Assembly (NCBI GenBank): GCA_028386065.3
Contig: JAKUCV010004808.1
Span: 88,552-152,551, forward strand
Length of the DNA: 64,000 nt
Direction of reading: 5' to 3'
Source: Turnera subulata
Lineage: Eukaryota; Streptophyta; Magnoliopsida; Malpighiales; Passifloraceae
The notes under the pieces are model-generated. The model saw only the letters and a program-made list of their open reading frames with translations. It was not told the DNA's origin and made no database searches. This document shows, piece by piece, positions 46,715 to 58,400 of this stretch. A program made the translations under genes and the position numbers. Numbering within the stretch: position 1 is the first letter of the stretch; the number at the start of each line of letters is the position of its first letter.

Positions 46715-47778
46715 TCTCTTCTTCAAACTTTAACGGCTTTGTAGGCGTGTCCACAGAATGAAGACGAGACCCTCACTCAAGAAGAAGAGGGAAAATATGG
46801 TTTGTGGCGTTTTCCGGTGGAGGGAAAAGAATTGGAGAAGAAGGGGGAGAGCCGTTAAAGCCTTAAGCCCTAGTCCATATGGCATATGACATGTATTTCG
46901 CTTTACAAGCTACATGTCATTCATACAATTTTTTTTTTTTTTTATCAACATTCTTACAATTATACATGGGCTTGTGGCAACAAATTTTATGTTTTATTAT
47001 ATTTTTTGGTCGATGTTTAATTAGATCATGCCCTCGCGACGCTCTATTTATAAAATTATGATTTTTTTTCATTCCTTATTACTTTGCTGCCAAAAAAATT
47101 TTCCTTACCCTAATATCGTAAAATAAAAAGAAGTAATTGAAAGAGAAGAGGAAAAAAAGAAGTACCTATTTAGGGAAAGTGAAATTTTTAAAGAAATACA
47201 TAACCATTGTGGCTATTTTTCTTCATCCTGCTTTTAATCTTTTGTATCTTCATATAATCTATCCAAAAATAACGTCAAATTCTTACATGTTCTATTTCCT
47301 ATAAGTCACTAATCTATATCTATATTGCCCGTCCTCATGATATTGTTTCTTTCTCTCTTTTTTTTATCTAAAAATTTAAAATTAACCCCATCTCCTCAAT
47401 TTTTATCTTAATCCATTAAAAAAGAAAAAAGAACATTAAGGTGGAACTCCTTTTATTCCTTTCTTTCGTGGGGCTTGATGCAGCAAAGAGAGCCGTGGAT
47501 TAATTTCCTTTTATGAACATTAAGGTCCATTTTGAGTTTGTACGGAAAGATACGTTCCCGGCTAAAGTACTTGAAGCCAGAGTGAGTGTTTAAGTAAGCT
47601 GAAGGCAGCTGTTTGATTTGAATTTTTTTTTTGGTCAAATGATTTGATTCTATGTTTTTTTTGGTCCAATGATTTGATTCTATGTTAGTGGCAAGAAAGA
47701 AAGAGGCATTGGACCCTTTAATTACACAATAGTTCTGGTTTGCAGGACTACTGATACAGGTGATTTATTTTGCACTAA
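46715..47778. other. AT-rich intergenic region upstream of the PRMT3-like locus
   Basis: 46,715-46,870 should be its promoter and leader. Beyond that I see T-rich sequence and a short repeat (GATTTGATTCTATGTT at 47,639 and 47,670). No gene. Confidence 0.5.
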
Positions 47779-48048
47779 TGTATAAGGCTTCTGATCACTT
47801 CACCATTTTAAATCCCACAACACAGATAAGTTAGGTAACATAATATGTTATGGTGAGGAATGCAGGGCTATTGAGCTTATTCCAGTTGGGGACTCCAGTA
47901 AGATTATTGGGTGTTGCACTTTACTAAATCTGGAGAGTATACAGTAAGATTTGGGTATGACAAACTTTGCAGGAATTTGATAGCAGGCTCTGCATCTTCT
48001 TCAAATTCTGTTCAGGCATTTAACTGGTCTTCTGTATGGCGCCTCAAT
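47779..48048. repeat. Left copy of a 270-bp segment flanking the copia element
   Basis: Matches 52,930-53,199 with three differences (A/G, T/C and A/T at about 47,898, 47,960 and 47,985). It includes the LINE start and its presumed target-site duplication. Confidence 0.93.
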
Positions 48049-48263
48049 TGATAGAAATGAATTCCAGGATGCCCTGCCGTGGCTATCCTATTGTGTATTT
48101 ATATAATATGAGAACACAAGAGGACTAGTATTACAAGAGTCCTTACAATAGAAACATATCAGTATACCTACTACTAGCTAATACATATCAAACAACTATC
48201 AGCTAACGCTTATCATCTCTAATACATATCAAACAACTATCAGCTAATGCTTATCATCTATTA
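48049..48263 (-). repeat. 3' LTR of the 48-53 kb copia element
   Basis: 215 bp; + strand TGATAGAAATG...CATCTATTA. It contains an internal 41-bp duplication (ATACATATCAAACAACTATC twice). Confidence 0.92.
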
Positions 48264-51200
48264 CTCCCCCGCAATTGGAGGGTGGTAAAGCAAACCAAAC
48301 TCAAATTGGAGCGCATAACCTGGAAAGTGGAAGTACTTAGGGATTTTGTAAAAATATCAGCCAACTGCTTGGAAGATTCAACATGCAGAACCTGGATATG
48401 ACCTTGCTGCACTCGTTCACGGATGAAGTGTAAGTCTATCTCCAAATGCTTGGTACGTTGATGCTGCAATGGATTGTTAGCAAGAAAAGTAGCAGACAAA
48501 TTATCACAGTGTACAACAATTGGTTGGTGTGGGGGAAACCGAAGTTCCAGAAGAAGTTGCCGCAACCATATGACATCGGCCACAACACTAGCAAGAGCAC
48601 GATACTCGGATTCAGCACTACTCCTGGATACCGTAGGTTGCTTTTTCGCAGACCAAGAAACAAGATTACCCCCTAGAAAGACACAGTATCCAGTTGTCGA
48701 GCGTCTGGTATCCAAACAACCAGCCCAGTCGGCATCACTATAAGCAGCAACTGAACGAATAATAGTAGGCCGAATCAGAAAACCATGAGTCTTAGTGCCC
48801 ACAAGATACCGCAAAATTCGTTTAACAGCCAACCAATGCACGGTGGTAGGAGCATGCATATACTGACAAACAGAATTTACGGCAAAAGAGATATCCGGTC
48901 GGGTGAATGTGAGATACTGCAATGCTCCAACAACACTTCGATATAAATATTGGGCCTCATCGGAAAGAAGAACTCCTTGATGGAGAGACAAGACCTGCTT
49001 GGGCTGCATTGGAGTCGGCGACGGCTTCAAATCCGACAAAGCAGCACGAGTAAGAATAGTCTGAATATAGCGATGTTGATGCAAGAATAACCCATCACGC
49101 ACATGGGCAACTTGAATACCCAAAAAATAATGCAATTCTCCAAGATCAGTCATAGAGAACTCTTGTTTAAGTTGAGAAAGAAGTTGTTGTAAAAGGACCG
49201 AAGATGACGCAGTCAATATAATGTCATCAACATACAAAAGAATAAAAGCCGTACCCTGTGTGGTATGCAAAATGAACAAAGAAGCATCTGAATGGCTTAC
49301 AGTGAAACCGTGAGCAACCAAGAAGGAGGAAAAGCGTTGATACCAAGCACGGGGGGCCTGCTTCAAGCCATAAAGAGCCCGTTGAAGACGACAAACATGA
49401 TGAGGATGCCGAGGGTCTTCAAAACCAGGAGGCTGCCGCATATAAACCTCCTCCTGCAAGAAGCCATTAAGAAAGGCGTTCTTAACATCTAGTTGTCGAG
49501 TAGACCACCCTTGAGACACGGCAATGGAAAGAACAGTCCGGATTGTCGCAGGTTTGACCACCGGACTGTAGGTCTCCCCAAAATCCTCACCGGCCCGTTG
49601 TGTGTAGCCTTGGGCCACCAGGCGAGCTTTGTACCGAGAAAGAGATCCATCGGAATTGTATTTCCGCCGGTAGACCCAACGAGATCCAATAACATTAACA
49701 TTGGAGGAAGGAGGGGGTACCAAAATCCAAGTGCGATTTTGAAGAAGCGCCTAGTACTCATCCGCCATAGCACGTTGCCAATGCTCACTCTGGGAAGCTT
49801 GTTTGTAGGTTCTGGGTTCGGGATCCTCAGTAGAAGTAGTGGTGAGAGCATACTTAGGATTAGGTTTTCTAATTCCGTCACGCAGCCGTGTGGACATACG
49901 ATGCTGAGGAGGTGGTGGAGGTGGCGGTGGTGGGGACGGACTATTTGATGAAAGAGGAGAGACATCTACCGAATCGGAGGAAGCAGTGTGTGTAGGCGCA
50001 GGAGAAATAGAAGAAGAAAGAGGGTGTGAAGGGGATATAGGGTTTTGAAGTGAGGCAGGTGGGCTGCTAGTGGGCCGTGGATAAATTAATGTATCGGGCT
50101 CAGTTTGTGGACCTGAAGAAAGAACAGAGAGAGATGGCTGAGAATGAACAACAGTAGGTAATGGGCCGGAAGGTGGAACCAGTGTACCAGGAAGCCGGAA
50201 AATCGCTGCAGTGTCAAAGGAAGATGCAGACGGCTGAGAGACTGGGCCGGAAGAAGATAAGGAGGGGAAATAGGTTTCATGAAACACGACATTGCGTGAA
50301 ATAACAACTTTGCGAGAGATGGTGTGGTAACATCGAAATCCCTTATGAACAGGAGATAAACCCAGATAGATATGAAGTGCCGTCCTAGGAGCTAACTTAT
50401 GAGTGTGAGGAGACATATCGAAGGGGTAACATGCACAACCAAAGACCCGAAAAAGATTATAGGATGGAGGTTGGCCATAAAGTCTTTGGAAAGGACTCAA
50501 CCACTGTAAATTAACATGGGGAAGACGATTTTGAACATAAACAACATGGTGAAGAGCTTCGACCCAAAAAGAAGGAGGAAGACGAGCCTGGGATAGCACA
50601 GAACGAATGGAATTCAAAATTGTACGATGCTTCCGTTCAGCCATACCATTCTGAGGATGGCTGTACGGGCAGGAGAGACGACGGACAATACCATGGGTGC
50701 GAAGATAGTCATCAAAAACCTTATTACAAAACTCGCCCCCATTACCACTTTGAAGAAAGCGAATCGGAAGAGAAAAATGCGTGCGTAACTCAGCATGCAA
50801 CTCTTTAAATTTCTCAAAAACCTCATGCTTAAAACGTAAAGGAAAAACCCAACTGTATTTAGAATATTCATCCAAAAATAAAACATAATACTTAAATCCA
50901 GTAAACGAAACAACAGGTGATGTCCAGACATCACAATGAACAACATGAAATAAACCTTGACAATGTTCCAAAGAGAGTGGATATGGCAATTGAGTTTGCT
51001 TGCCTAATTGACAATCATGACAAAAACCATCCTTATTGAAAGAGGAACAAAGTTCTAGAAACTGAGAAACAAAATGACGCATCACCGGAATACCAGGATG
51101 ACATAGCCGCCGGTGCCACAGAACATCAGAAACCCGGGAGACTGCCAACGCTTGGGAGGACGAAGAGGCAGCAAAGGCCGGTAAGCGAAAAGAGTAAAGG

Positions 51201-52660
51201 GAGCCGGAGTCATTGCACCGAATCTGTCGATGGCGAAAATGACGACCCTTCACAGAAAAACCAAAACGATCAAAAACAACGGAACAGAAATTATCAATAG
51301 CAAAACGTTTGACGGAAAGCAGATTTTTGGTCAAAAGAGGAACAACCAAAACATTCAAAAGACAGAAAGAAACCGAATCAATGACAAAAAACTTAACACC
51401 AATGTGTGTGATCGGTAAGGACGTACCGTCACCCACTTGGACGGAATCAGTACCATGATACTCCTGAAACGAATCAAGAGAATCGGTGGAATTGGTCATG
51501 TGGCTGGTAGCTCCGGTATCGGCATACCAAGCCGGACCGGAACTCTGACTTTGCTGCTCATGCATCCCAGCAAAGGACCGCTGTGGACAATGCTTGGCCG
51601 TGTGATTAAACCCATCACATAACTGACACTGAACAGGAGAACCCAGAATGGAAGAAGAGTTAGACCGTGGTGGACGAGGAGATGAAGAGGAAGAAGAACC
51701 ACGCGGTGAAGACTGAGAATACGGAGAGAAAGGTCGAGGGAAAGGCTGAGAACTGCGATTGGAAGGAGGTGGTTGCCACGAAGCTGAAGGAGGACGTGGA
51801 TTGTGGTAGCCACGGCCACCTCGACCACCCCTGCCACCGCGACCACCTGGGCCACGGTTGTTAACAAACAATGCCTGGGAAGTATCAGAAGAGGAGTTAG
51901 AGAGAGGAGCAGAAGAATGTTTATTTTTCCTAGACTCCTGGGCCAACAACATCGATCGGAGCTCAAAGAAACTAGGAAGAGGAGTTTTTGAAGTCAACAT
52001 AGTGACTAGATCACTGTATTCATCAGGTAGACCATCAATAATTTGCATGACAATGTCATCATCACTAAGAGCCCGACCTATAGACTCGAGGTTATCTGCG
52101 ATGTTACGAACGGAGTGAAGATAATCACTCATCGACATAGAACCTTTTTTGGAATTAACGAAAGCAGAACGGTACTCCATATACCGGGCTTGGACATGGT
52201 CATGAAAGAGTTTCTCAATATGCAACCACACCTCTCTCGCAGTAGGAAAAACACCGGGCCTGACAATGTGTTTCAGAATAACAGGGCTAACAGTGGCATA
52301 AATCCACGTGACAAGTGTGCTATCGATTTGATGTCACTGAGTACAAAGAGGATTAGGTTCGGGAGGAGCATCGGGTGTGGCTGATGGAATGACAGCATCG
52401 GGTGGTACACCGGTTCCATCTATGTGGTCCAAGACCTGATGGGATTGAAAAACGGTATAGAGGAGGCTTTGCCAAACCAGAAAATTGGAAAAATCTAGCT
52501 TGGCAGGAACATAGTTACGAATGTTACCTACACTAAGAACCGAATGGACAAAAGTACTAGAGGCCATAAGAGTGGAAGAAGAAGAGGGAGAAGAGGAAGA
52601 AAGATTCGAACCAGAAACAGAGGCGGATGAGGAGGAAGAAGCCGAAGGTGAAGAAGACAT
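48254..52660 (-). pseudogene. Copia gag-pol reading frame with two nonsense codons
   Basis: Reads leftward from ATG at 52,660. Gag (LDFSNFLVWQSLLYTVFQ) has a TGA at 52,334-52,336, and the same frame continues through LTSKTPLPSFFELRSML. The zinc knuckle is CQLCDGFNHTAKHC (about 51,610). The protease has WYADTGATSHMT. Integrase has HRRLCHPG..VMRHF, a Cys/His GFCHDCQLGK, and the catalytic region HCDVWTSPVV..SGNGGEFCN. A TAG lies at 49,751-49,753. Then RT/RNase H (49,723-48,254): [41 protein letters not shown] and ADIFTKSL. The frame is otherwise open for about 1,470 codons, so the element is young but inactive as it stands. Confidence 0.9.
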
Positions 52661-52708
52661 ATTGGGTTTAAAACAAGCTTCAAAGAGTGAACACCTGCTC
52701 CGCTACCA

Positions 52709-52923
52709 TGATAGAAATGAATTCCAGGATGCCCTGTCGTGGCTATCCTTTTGTGTATTTATATAATATGAGAACACAAGATGACTAGTATTACAAGAGT
52801 CCTTACAATAGAAACATATCAGTATACCTACTACTAGCTAATACATATCAAACAACTATCAACTAACGCTTATCATCTCTAATACATATCAAACAACTAT
52901 CAGCTAATGCTTATCATCTATTA
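52709..52923 (-). repeat. 5' LTR of the 48-53 kb copia element
   Basis: 215 bp; differs from the 3' LTR at four positions. Confidence 0.92.
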
Positions 52924-52929
52924 AGGAAG

Positions 52930-53199
52930 TGTATAAGGCTTCTGATCACTTCACCATTTTAAATCCCACAACACAGATAAGTTAGGTAACATAATATGTT
53001 ATGGTGAGGAATGCAGGGCTATTGAGCTTATTCCAGTTGGGGACTCCAGTAAGATTGTTGGGTGTTGCACTTTACTAAATCTGGAGAGTATACAGTAAGA
53101 TCTGGGTATGACAAACTTTGCAGGAATTTGATAGCTGGCTCTGCATCTTCTTCAAATTCTGTTCAGGCATTTAACTGGTCTTCTGTATGGCGCCTCAAT
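52930..53199. repeat. Right copy of the 270-bp segment flanking the copia element
   Basis: Starts 6 bp after the right LTR (spacer AGGAAG) and runs on into LINE sequence that the left copy lacks. Confidence 0.93.
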
Positions 53200-54048
53200 A
53201 CCAATCCCAAAAGTTAGAAACTTCTTGCGGAGATTGTTCACTAATGCTCTGCCTACACAAGTAAACTTCCATAGGCGCAACATCATTCCTTCAGACATTT
53301 GCAGAGTGTGTAACACATGAGCATCTCTTTTTCCATTGTGAGCATGCACGGGCAGCGTGGTTTACAAGTAGTATTGGTTGCAGCGATTCTAGAAAGATGG
53401 CCTAGAAATACCGAGGTGGAGGTAAGCACGGTTGCTCATACGTTATGGGAGATTTGGAAAACAAGAAATGCTGTATACGTAGTTATGGAAGGGAAGTTAG
53501 CTTCTCCACAACTAACAGCTTTCAGAGCGCAACGAGTTGTCAGTCGAACTGCTGGAGCAGCGACAACCTATCCATGGGACAAGCGCATCACCACAAGCTT
53601 TGGGTTGGTCACCACCTCCATCAGGTTTTCTTAAACTTAACTTACATGCTTCCTTTGATTCTAAAAATCTCTCTGCAGGATTGGGATTTGTGCTGAGGAA
53701 TGCAGGTGGAATGGGAGTACACAAACTAATGGTGGAGACTGATTCTACTGTCCTTGTCCGAGCTTTGGAATATGGTGATGAAAGGCTTGTGGAATGGGAG
53801 ATAAAAGCGCTGGTGCAACGCCCTAAGTGGGTTTTTGAAGAAATTCCAAGTAGTGACAGTATCTCATGTAAATAGATCTTTGAACAAAGCTGCAGATTGC
53901 CTTGCTAAAGCAGCTGGAAAAACAATAGGGATGGGTCTGGTTAATCCGCCATCAGCTTTTTTGGATGTAATAGGTGTTGAAACTGTTTAAACAAATGAAT
54001 GAAAGACTTGACTGTTCAAAAAAAAAAAAAAGATAAAGTTTAGGTAAC

Positions 54049-55410
54049 CATGCACTTCCATTCTGATTGCCTCTTACTTATCTTTACATTATTCTGCTAG
54101 TATATTATTATGATTTTGTCATCTTCCCTGCCGAATATTTTGACGTGACCGGAATTTGGCCAAGTCTAATAAATATCAATCTTTATCGTTGATTCCTCCT
54201 AAGAATTGCTGTTTTCTTATTTGACACAACTTTCTGGGTTGGGAACCAACCTACAACACCAGGGCTGGTGTTAAGGCATGCCTAATACCTGCACTACGCG
54301 TCTATATGCTGCTGTGTCACCTAAATGGAACGGACGTGCACCAGCACCACCTTGGATACTCTCGTTTTGCTCTGGTCCCCCTGCCTGATGCGTGTAGGGG
54401 CAAGCAAGCTCTTCTCTTGTTGGTCCTTGAAGAAATAGTTAAGTCTGTACCTGCTGCTACCTCGAGTAAAACACCACCGTTTCCTTTCAAATACAGCAAA
54501 TTAATCTGTGGGGTTCCATGAGGCGTCCATGTGGGGTGCGTAATTATTCTTTTTTGAAGTTACTAGGTGAAGCATCAAATCGGAACAACCGGGGCCTCCA
54601 TCCCGTCTCTTTCTGGGTCCATTGTAATCCTGTTTGCTACATTTATGTGTACCTGACTTACAACTAGCTAGGTGTTAATTGAAATCAAGGGCTAACAAAA
54701 GTCATAATCTTTTGGCTTATTATGTCAACCTATGACGATGCCCTTGCCTGCCCCTCAACAAGAAAAGAGAGCAATTAAACTGTTTACTTAAGCTCTCCAA
54801 TTGACTTCTTGTGTATGCATTTATTTAATTTTTCATGGTGATTAGTTTTAGGCTTTCTATGGACAAACCAAAACAATATTTTCGAGGGTTGCAAGCAGGA
54901 CAAAGACAAAACTCGTGACTTCTTTCATGACTTGACAAAGCAATTACAGGCTGCAGTTGTAAGAAAACGAACTAAAACAAACCTGGTGTCACAAAAAATC
55001 TGAGTTTAACGGTCGCCATGAGAAATTATATTTAAAATCCCGCTAAACGATAAAAACTGCCAAATCTCTGCGTTTTCGTGTGGAATTTTCTTCCTTCCTT
55101 ATCCAACCACCAACATCCACACACATAAATCACCATTGGTGGCTTCAAATCCCGCAAACCCCACCTTTGTATAATCCTTTTCAAAATCTTCCAAACTGTT
55201 GTCTATATCTCATTCTTGAGACATCAAGAGTCTCGTGGAGAAAAAAACTTAGAAAAATTCTGCTTCATTTAATTCAAGACTTTTCCACTGTTTGATTTCA
55301 TTCAAGAACCAAGTATCCTTAGGGCCATGAAGTTCCAGGTTCTTATATAAAAACACAGATTTCCCGCCAATTTTGTTATTCCGGTTTGTGGGTTTCGGGT
55401 ACTAGTAACG
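54049..55410. other. Intergenic and promoter/leader of the J-domain gene
   Basis: Open frames at 54,306-54,521 and 55,080-55,295 lack recognisable domains. About 55,000-55,410 should be the promoter and 5' UTR. Confidence 0.5.
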
Positions 55411-58400
55411 ATGGAGAGGTTTTCACAAAGAGAGAGTCTTCTTTTAGGCTATAATCTTCAAAGACCTTCTACAAGTCACCCCGCCAGTTCTCCAAAGAGT
55501 CAGTATAGGAACCCAGAATTTGATTTCACAGATGTGTTTGGTGGGCCGCCAAGGCGGTTCTCCTTTCAAGAAATGAGGAGTAGTTTCGGGGAAACCGCAG
55601 ATTCAAAGGCCTCAAGAAGTGAGGATGATTTGCCAGCGTTTGGAGATGATAGTCTGAATAGAAGGAGACATACAAGCAATGATTTCTATGATGACATTTT
55701 TGGAGGGAACGATTCTTTGAGTTCATCTCCCAGGAAGCATGAGCGGGATTCATTTTCTGCTTCGTCAGCAGCAAGAGCTTTAAGCCCTGGCCTGCCTCTG
55801 CCACCAAGAGCTGATCTTTTGGGGTCATCAGTACCTGCACAATTCAGGTTTAGGCTTTAGTTCCTTTAAACATTTTGCTTGTATATTTTCAATACATCTT
55901 TTAGTTTCTTGTGGCCAAGTTTATCTGTCAAGTAGTTGATATTTGATACTTTGGTTTGCTATCATATATGACTCGAGGAGAATAATTTTGTAACAACAAA
56001 AATCATGCTAAACCATTTGAAGTGTGGTTTCAAACATTTCTGAAACAGAATTCTGAGTGGTTGGTTAGTGGCAAGTATTGTCATACGCAGTGTTAGTATC
56101 TCTCCGTATAGGCTTCTAGACTTGGAGGAGTAAAAAAGAAGTAAAATTTCTTGGATTGTGTTCTCTTTATCCTACAAAACATGCAGTAAAACAACATAAT
56201 TGTGCAATATTTAAATCCTTATAATGAGTTTCCTGCTCCACCTTTGTTGTTAATTCTTACACTAACCATCCTTATAATGAGTTTCCTGCTCCACCTTTGT
56301 TGTTTAATTCTTACACTAACCATCATTCTTACAAACAGTGTAAACAACTTGTTCCTTTCCGTTAGCTGATTAGCTTGTGTATTACTCTGCACCTTCCCTT
56401 GTATGCTAAATTTTGATTGGTTTTTTCAATATCATCTGGTTGCATGTTTTTCTAAGGGCTTACCGCAGATAGCGTTAACTTTTGCAGTCTCCCAGCCAAG
56501 CTGATAAAGGGGACAGACTTACCAGCATTTGGTTCCAGTGGTCGTAATCATCATAAAACCAAGGACAATGTTTCAAATGGTGCAAGCTCTTATATGTTTT
56601 CTCCTCTATCTAGATTGTCAAGCCAAGCGCCAGAGGAGTCGGGTAATGATGTTTCTTTGCAGAGCTCTTTGCCGGAGGCGATATCTCTTACTGGTGAAAA
56701 ATCACCAAGCCTAGCCCAACCTGTTGAAACGGATAAAGGCAACAACCTGAAGAAGAATTCAGATAGTTCTCATGTTCCAGAAGATGGCCAGTTTCACTTT
56801 TCCATTTACAAATGGGCAAGTAAAGGTGCACCAATTGCAATGTCACTAAGAAGAGGAAGCAGATCAAGATCTCTAGAACAGTGTAGACTTCAGAGATCTT
56901 CTAGTGCAAATGGATGGCCTTTAAGCAAGGGCATGGAAAGGGAGATGCCTACAGTGACTTCTCAAGATGCTGAGTTTCCATCATCCAGCAGTTCTATATC
57001 ATCAAATGCCAAATCTTTTGAAAATCTTCACAAGGATCATGTAACTGTCGAGAATGGTTCTGCTAAAACAATCTTTCACAATTCAAGAGAGGAAACAGAA
57101 TTTAGTTCTGTTCCTGGCGTGGGTTTGTCAGGAAAAACAGCAGAAAAAGGTTCTGCCATAAGGAAAGAGGTCTCCAAGTCTCACATAAAAACATTGCGGT
57201 CTCTGCTTCATGATAGAAATCATGAACAAGGTGAGTAATATTGAAGAATAAGAGTGATGCACTTTGTCTGCTAATGTGGCGTCTCTAATGCATGCCAATT
57301 TCTGATCTATGCAGATGTTAAGGTGACTGTGAAGAATGAGCCAAAAGAAAGCAAGGTGAAGAGCAGCAAAAAGATATCAGCAGTTTTTAACTCTGATGAA
57401 AATCTTGAGCAACAAGAGAAAAAGATGTCAACATTGAGTAGTGAACGGGACGAAGTTAACCTACAAAGTTCCCCCATAAACTCACGAGACAGCCCTGGGA
57501 GAAACAGTGTTACGGGAAAGGTCAAGGACTTCGTTAAGATTTTCAACCAGGAAACTTCGAACAAGCCTAAACTTGATGTTGACTCTGAAAATCATAGTTC
57601 TAGATGGAGGGATATGAGCAAAACCAGGACAGTGGATGAACCAAGCGTCACCACAACTAGAACAAATGGCAAAAAGGACTGGCATGCTTCAAACAAGAAT
57701 GACAAATCAGATGCTTCTGTCTTGGTACGTAGCTCAAAACAATTTGCTTAGTTTTTGCAGTTTTCGCCACACCGTAGTATCTTCCTAGATCCAATTCCAA
57801 GATTATTTCCTAAATGGTTATTTATACCAAAAAAATGTTTTTAAAGTTATTATCATCTTTCAGATGGATGAATATCTTAAACAGTCTGAGAGACTGCGGC
57901 CCGAAACGAGGACAAAGCATCATGAGCCCTCGAATGTTTCTTCCGGACTCAAACATAACTCAACAGCAGCTTCAGGTACCTTTATGCTATATTCATATGG
58001 GATGACTGGCGTTGCTTGCTTATCTATACAAGATGAGCAACTGATTGTATAACAATGGCAATGCATATGGTAAAGGGTATCTTGTAATTGCCGTATGTTC
58101 AAATGATCCAGCAACTTTTGGGTAAAATGAATGACCGTATGCTGTCTCTTATATAAATGCCAGTTTGAATTTGCAAGCTGTGCTTAGCTAAATATCTAAA
58201 AATCTGCATAATATTCATCCCCATAGATTTGAATTTCCAAACTGTGGTTTCCTAAAGAGAACAATGTGTAAAGAATGCACAATATCGGCCGTCTGCTATT
58301 TCACTGTATATTAATAATACTTTCTTGAATTTCTTTTATGGACTGCTTAGTTATTTTTGTACAACAACATATGTAGCTATTTGTAACACGTTGAAGTATT

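Larger units (their letters stand above)
48049..52923 (-). mobile_element. Ty1/copia retrotransposon, nearly complete
   Basis: 4,875 bp with 215-bp LTRs at 48,049-48,263 and 52,709-52,923 (four differences). The minus-strand order is gag, protease, integrase, RT, RNase H (copia order). On that strand the 5' LTR ends ..CTATCA and is followed by TGGTAGCGGAGCAGG (primer-binding region); GCGGGGGAG, a polypurine tract, precedes the 3' LTR. No short target-site duplication is present: flanks are TCAAT on the left and AGGAA on the right. Instead a 270-bp host segment lies on both sides. Only two in-frame stops interrupt the coding region. Confidence 0.93.
47843..54030 (+). mobile_element. 5'-truncated LINE, split by a copia element
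   Basis: The + strand encodes the 3' end of a LINE. From about 53,000 come YTVRSGYDKLCRNLIAG-like sequence, the zf-RVT region (NFLRRLFTNALPTQVNFHRR, then CRVCNT..HLFFHCEHA), and an RNase H-like region (53,590-53,930: PPPSGFLKLNLHASFDS, VETDSTVLVRALE, NKAADCLAKAA). The poly-A tract is 54,018-54,031. Stops and frameshifts make it dead. AGATAAGTTAGGTAAC before the left end (47,824-47,839; also 52,975-52,990) resembles AGATAAAGTTTAGGTAAC right after the tail (54,031-54,048), a likely target-site duplication. The copia element at 48,049-52,923 interrupts it. Confidence 0.75.

Noticed and set aside
48160..48260. Direct 41-bp repeats resembling a short CRISPR-like array
   Set aside because: Only two units, inside an LTR of a plant retrotransposon; CRISPR is not expected in a plant nuclear genome.
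54306..54521. 71-codon frame with an overlapping antisense frame
   Set aside because: No domain; the two strands are open over the same bases, as expected by chance.
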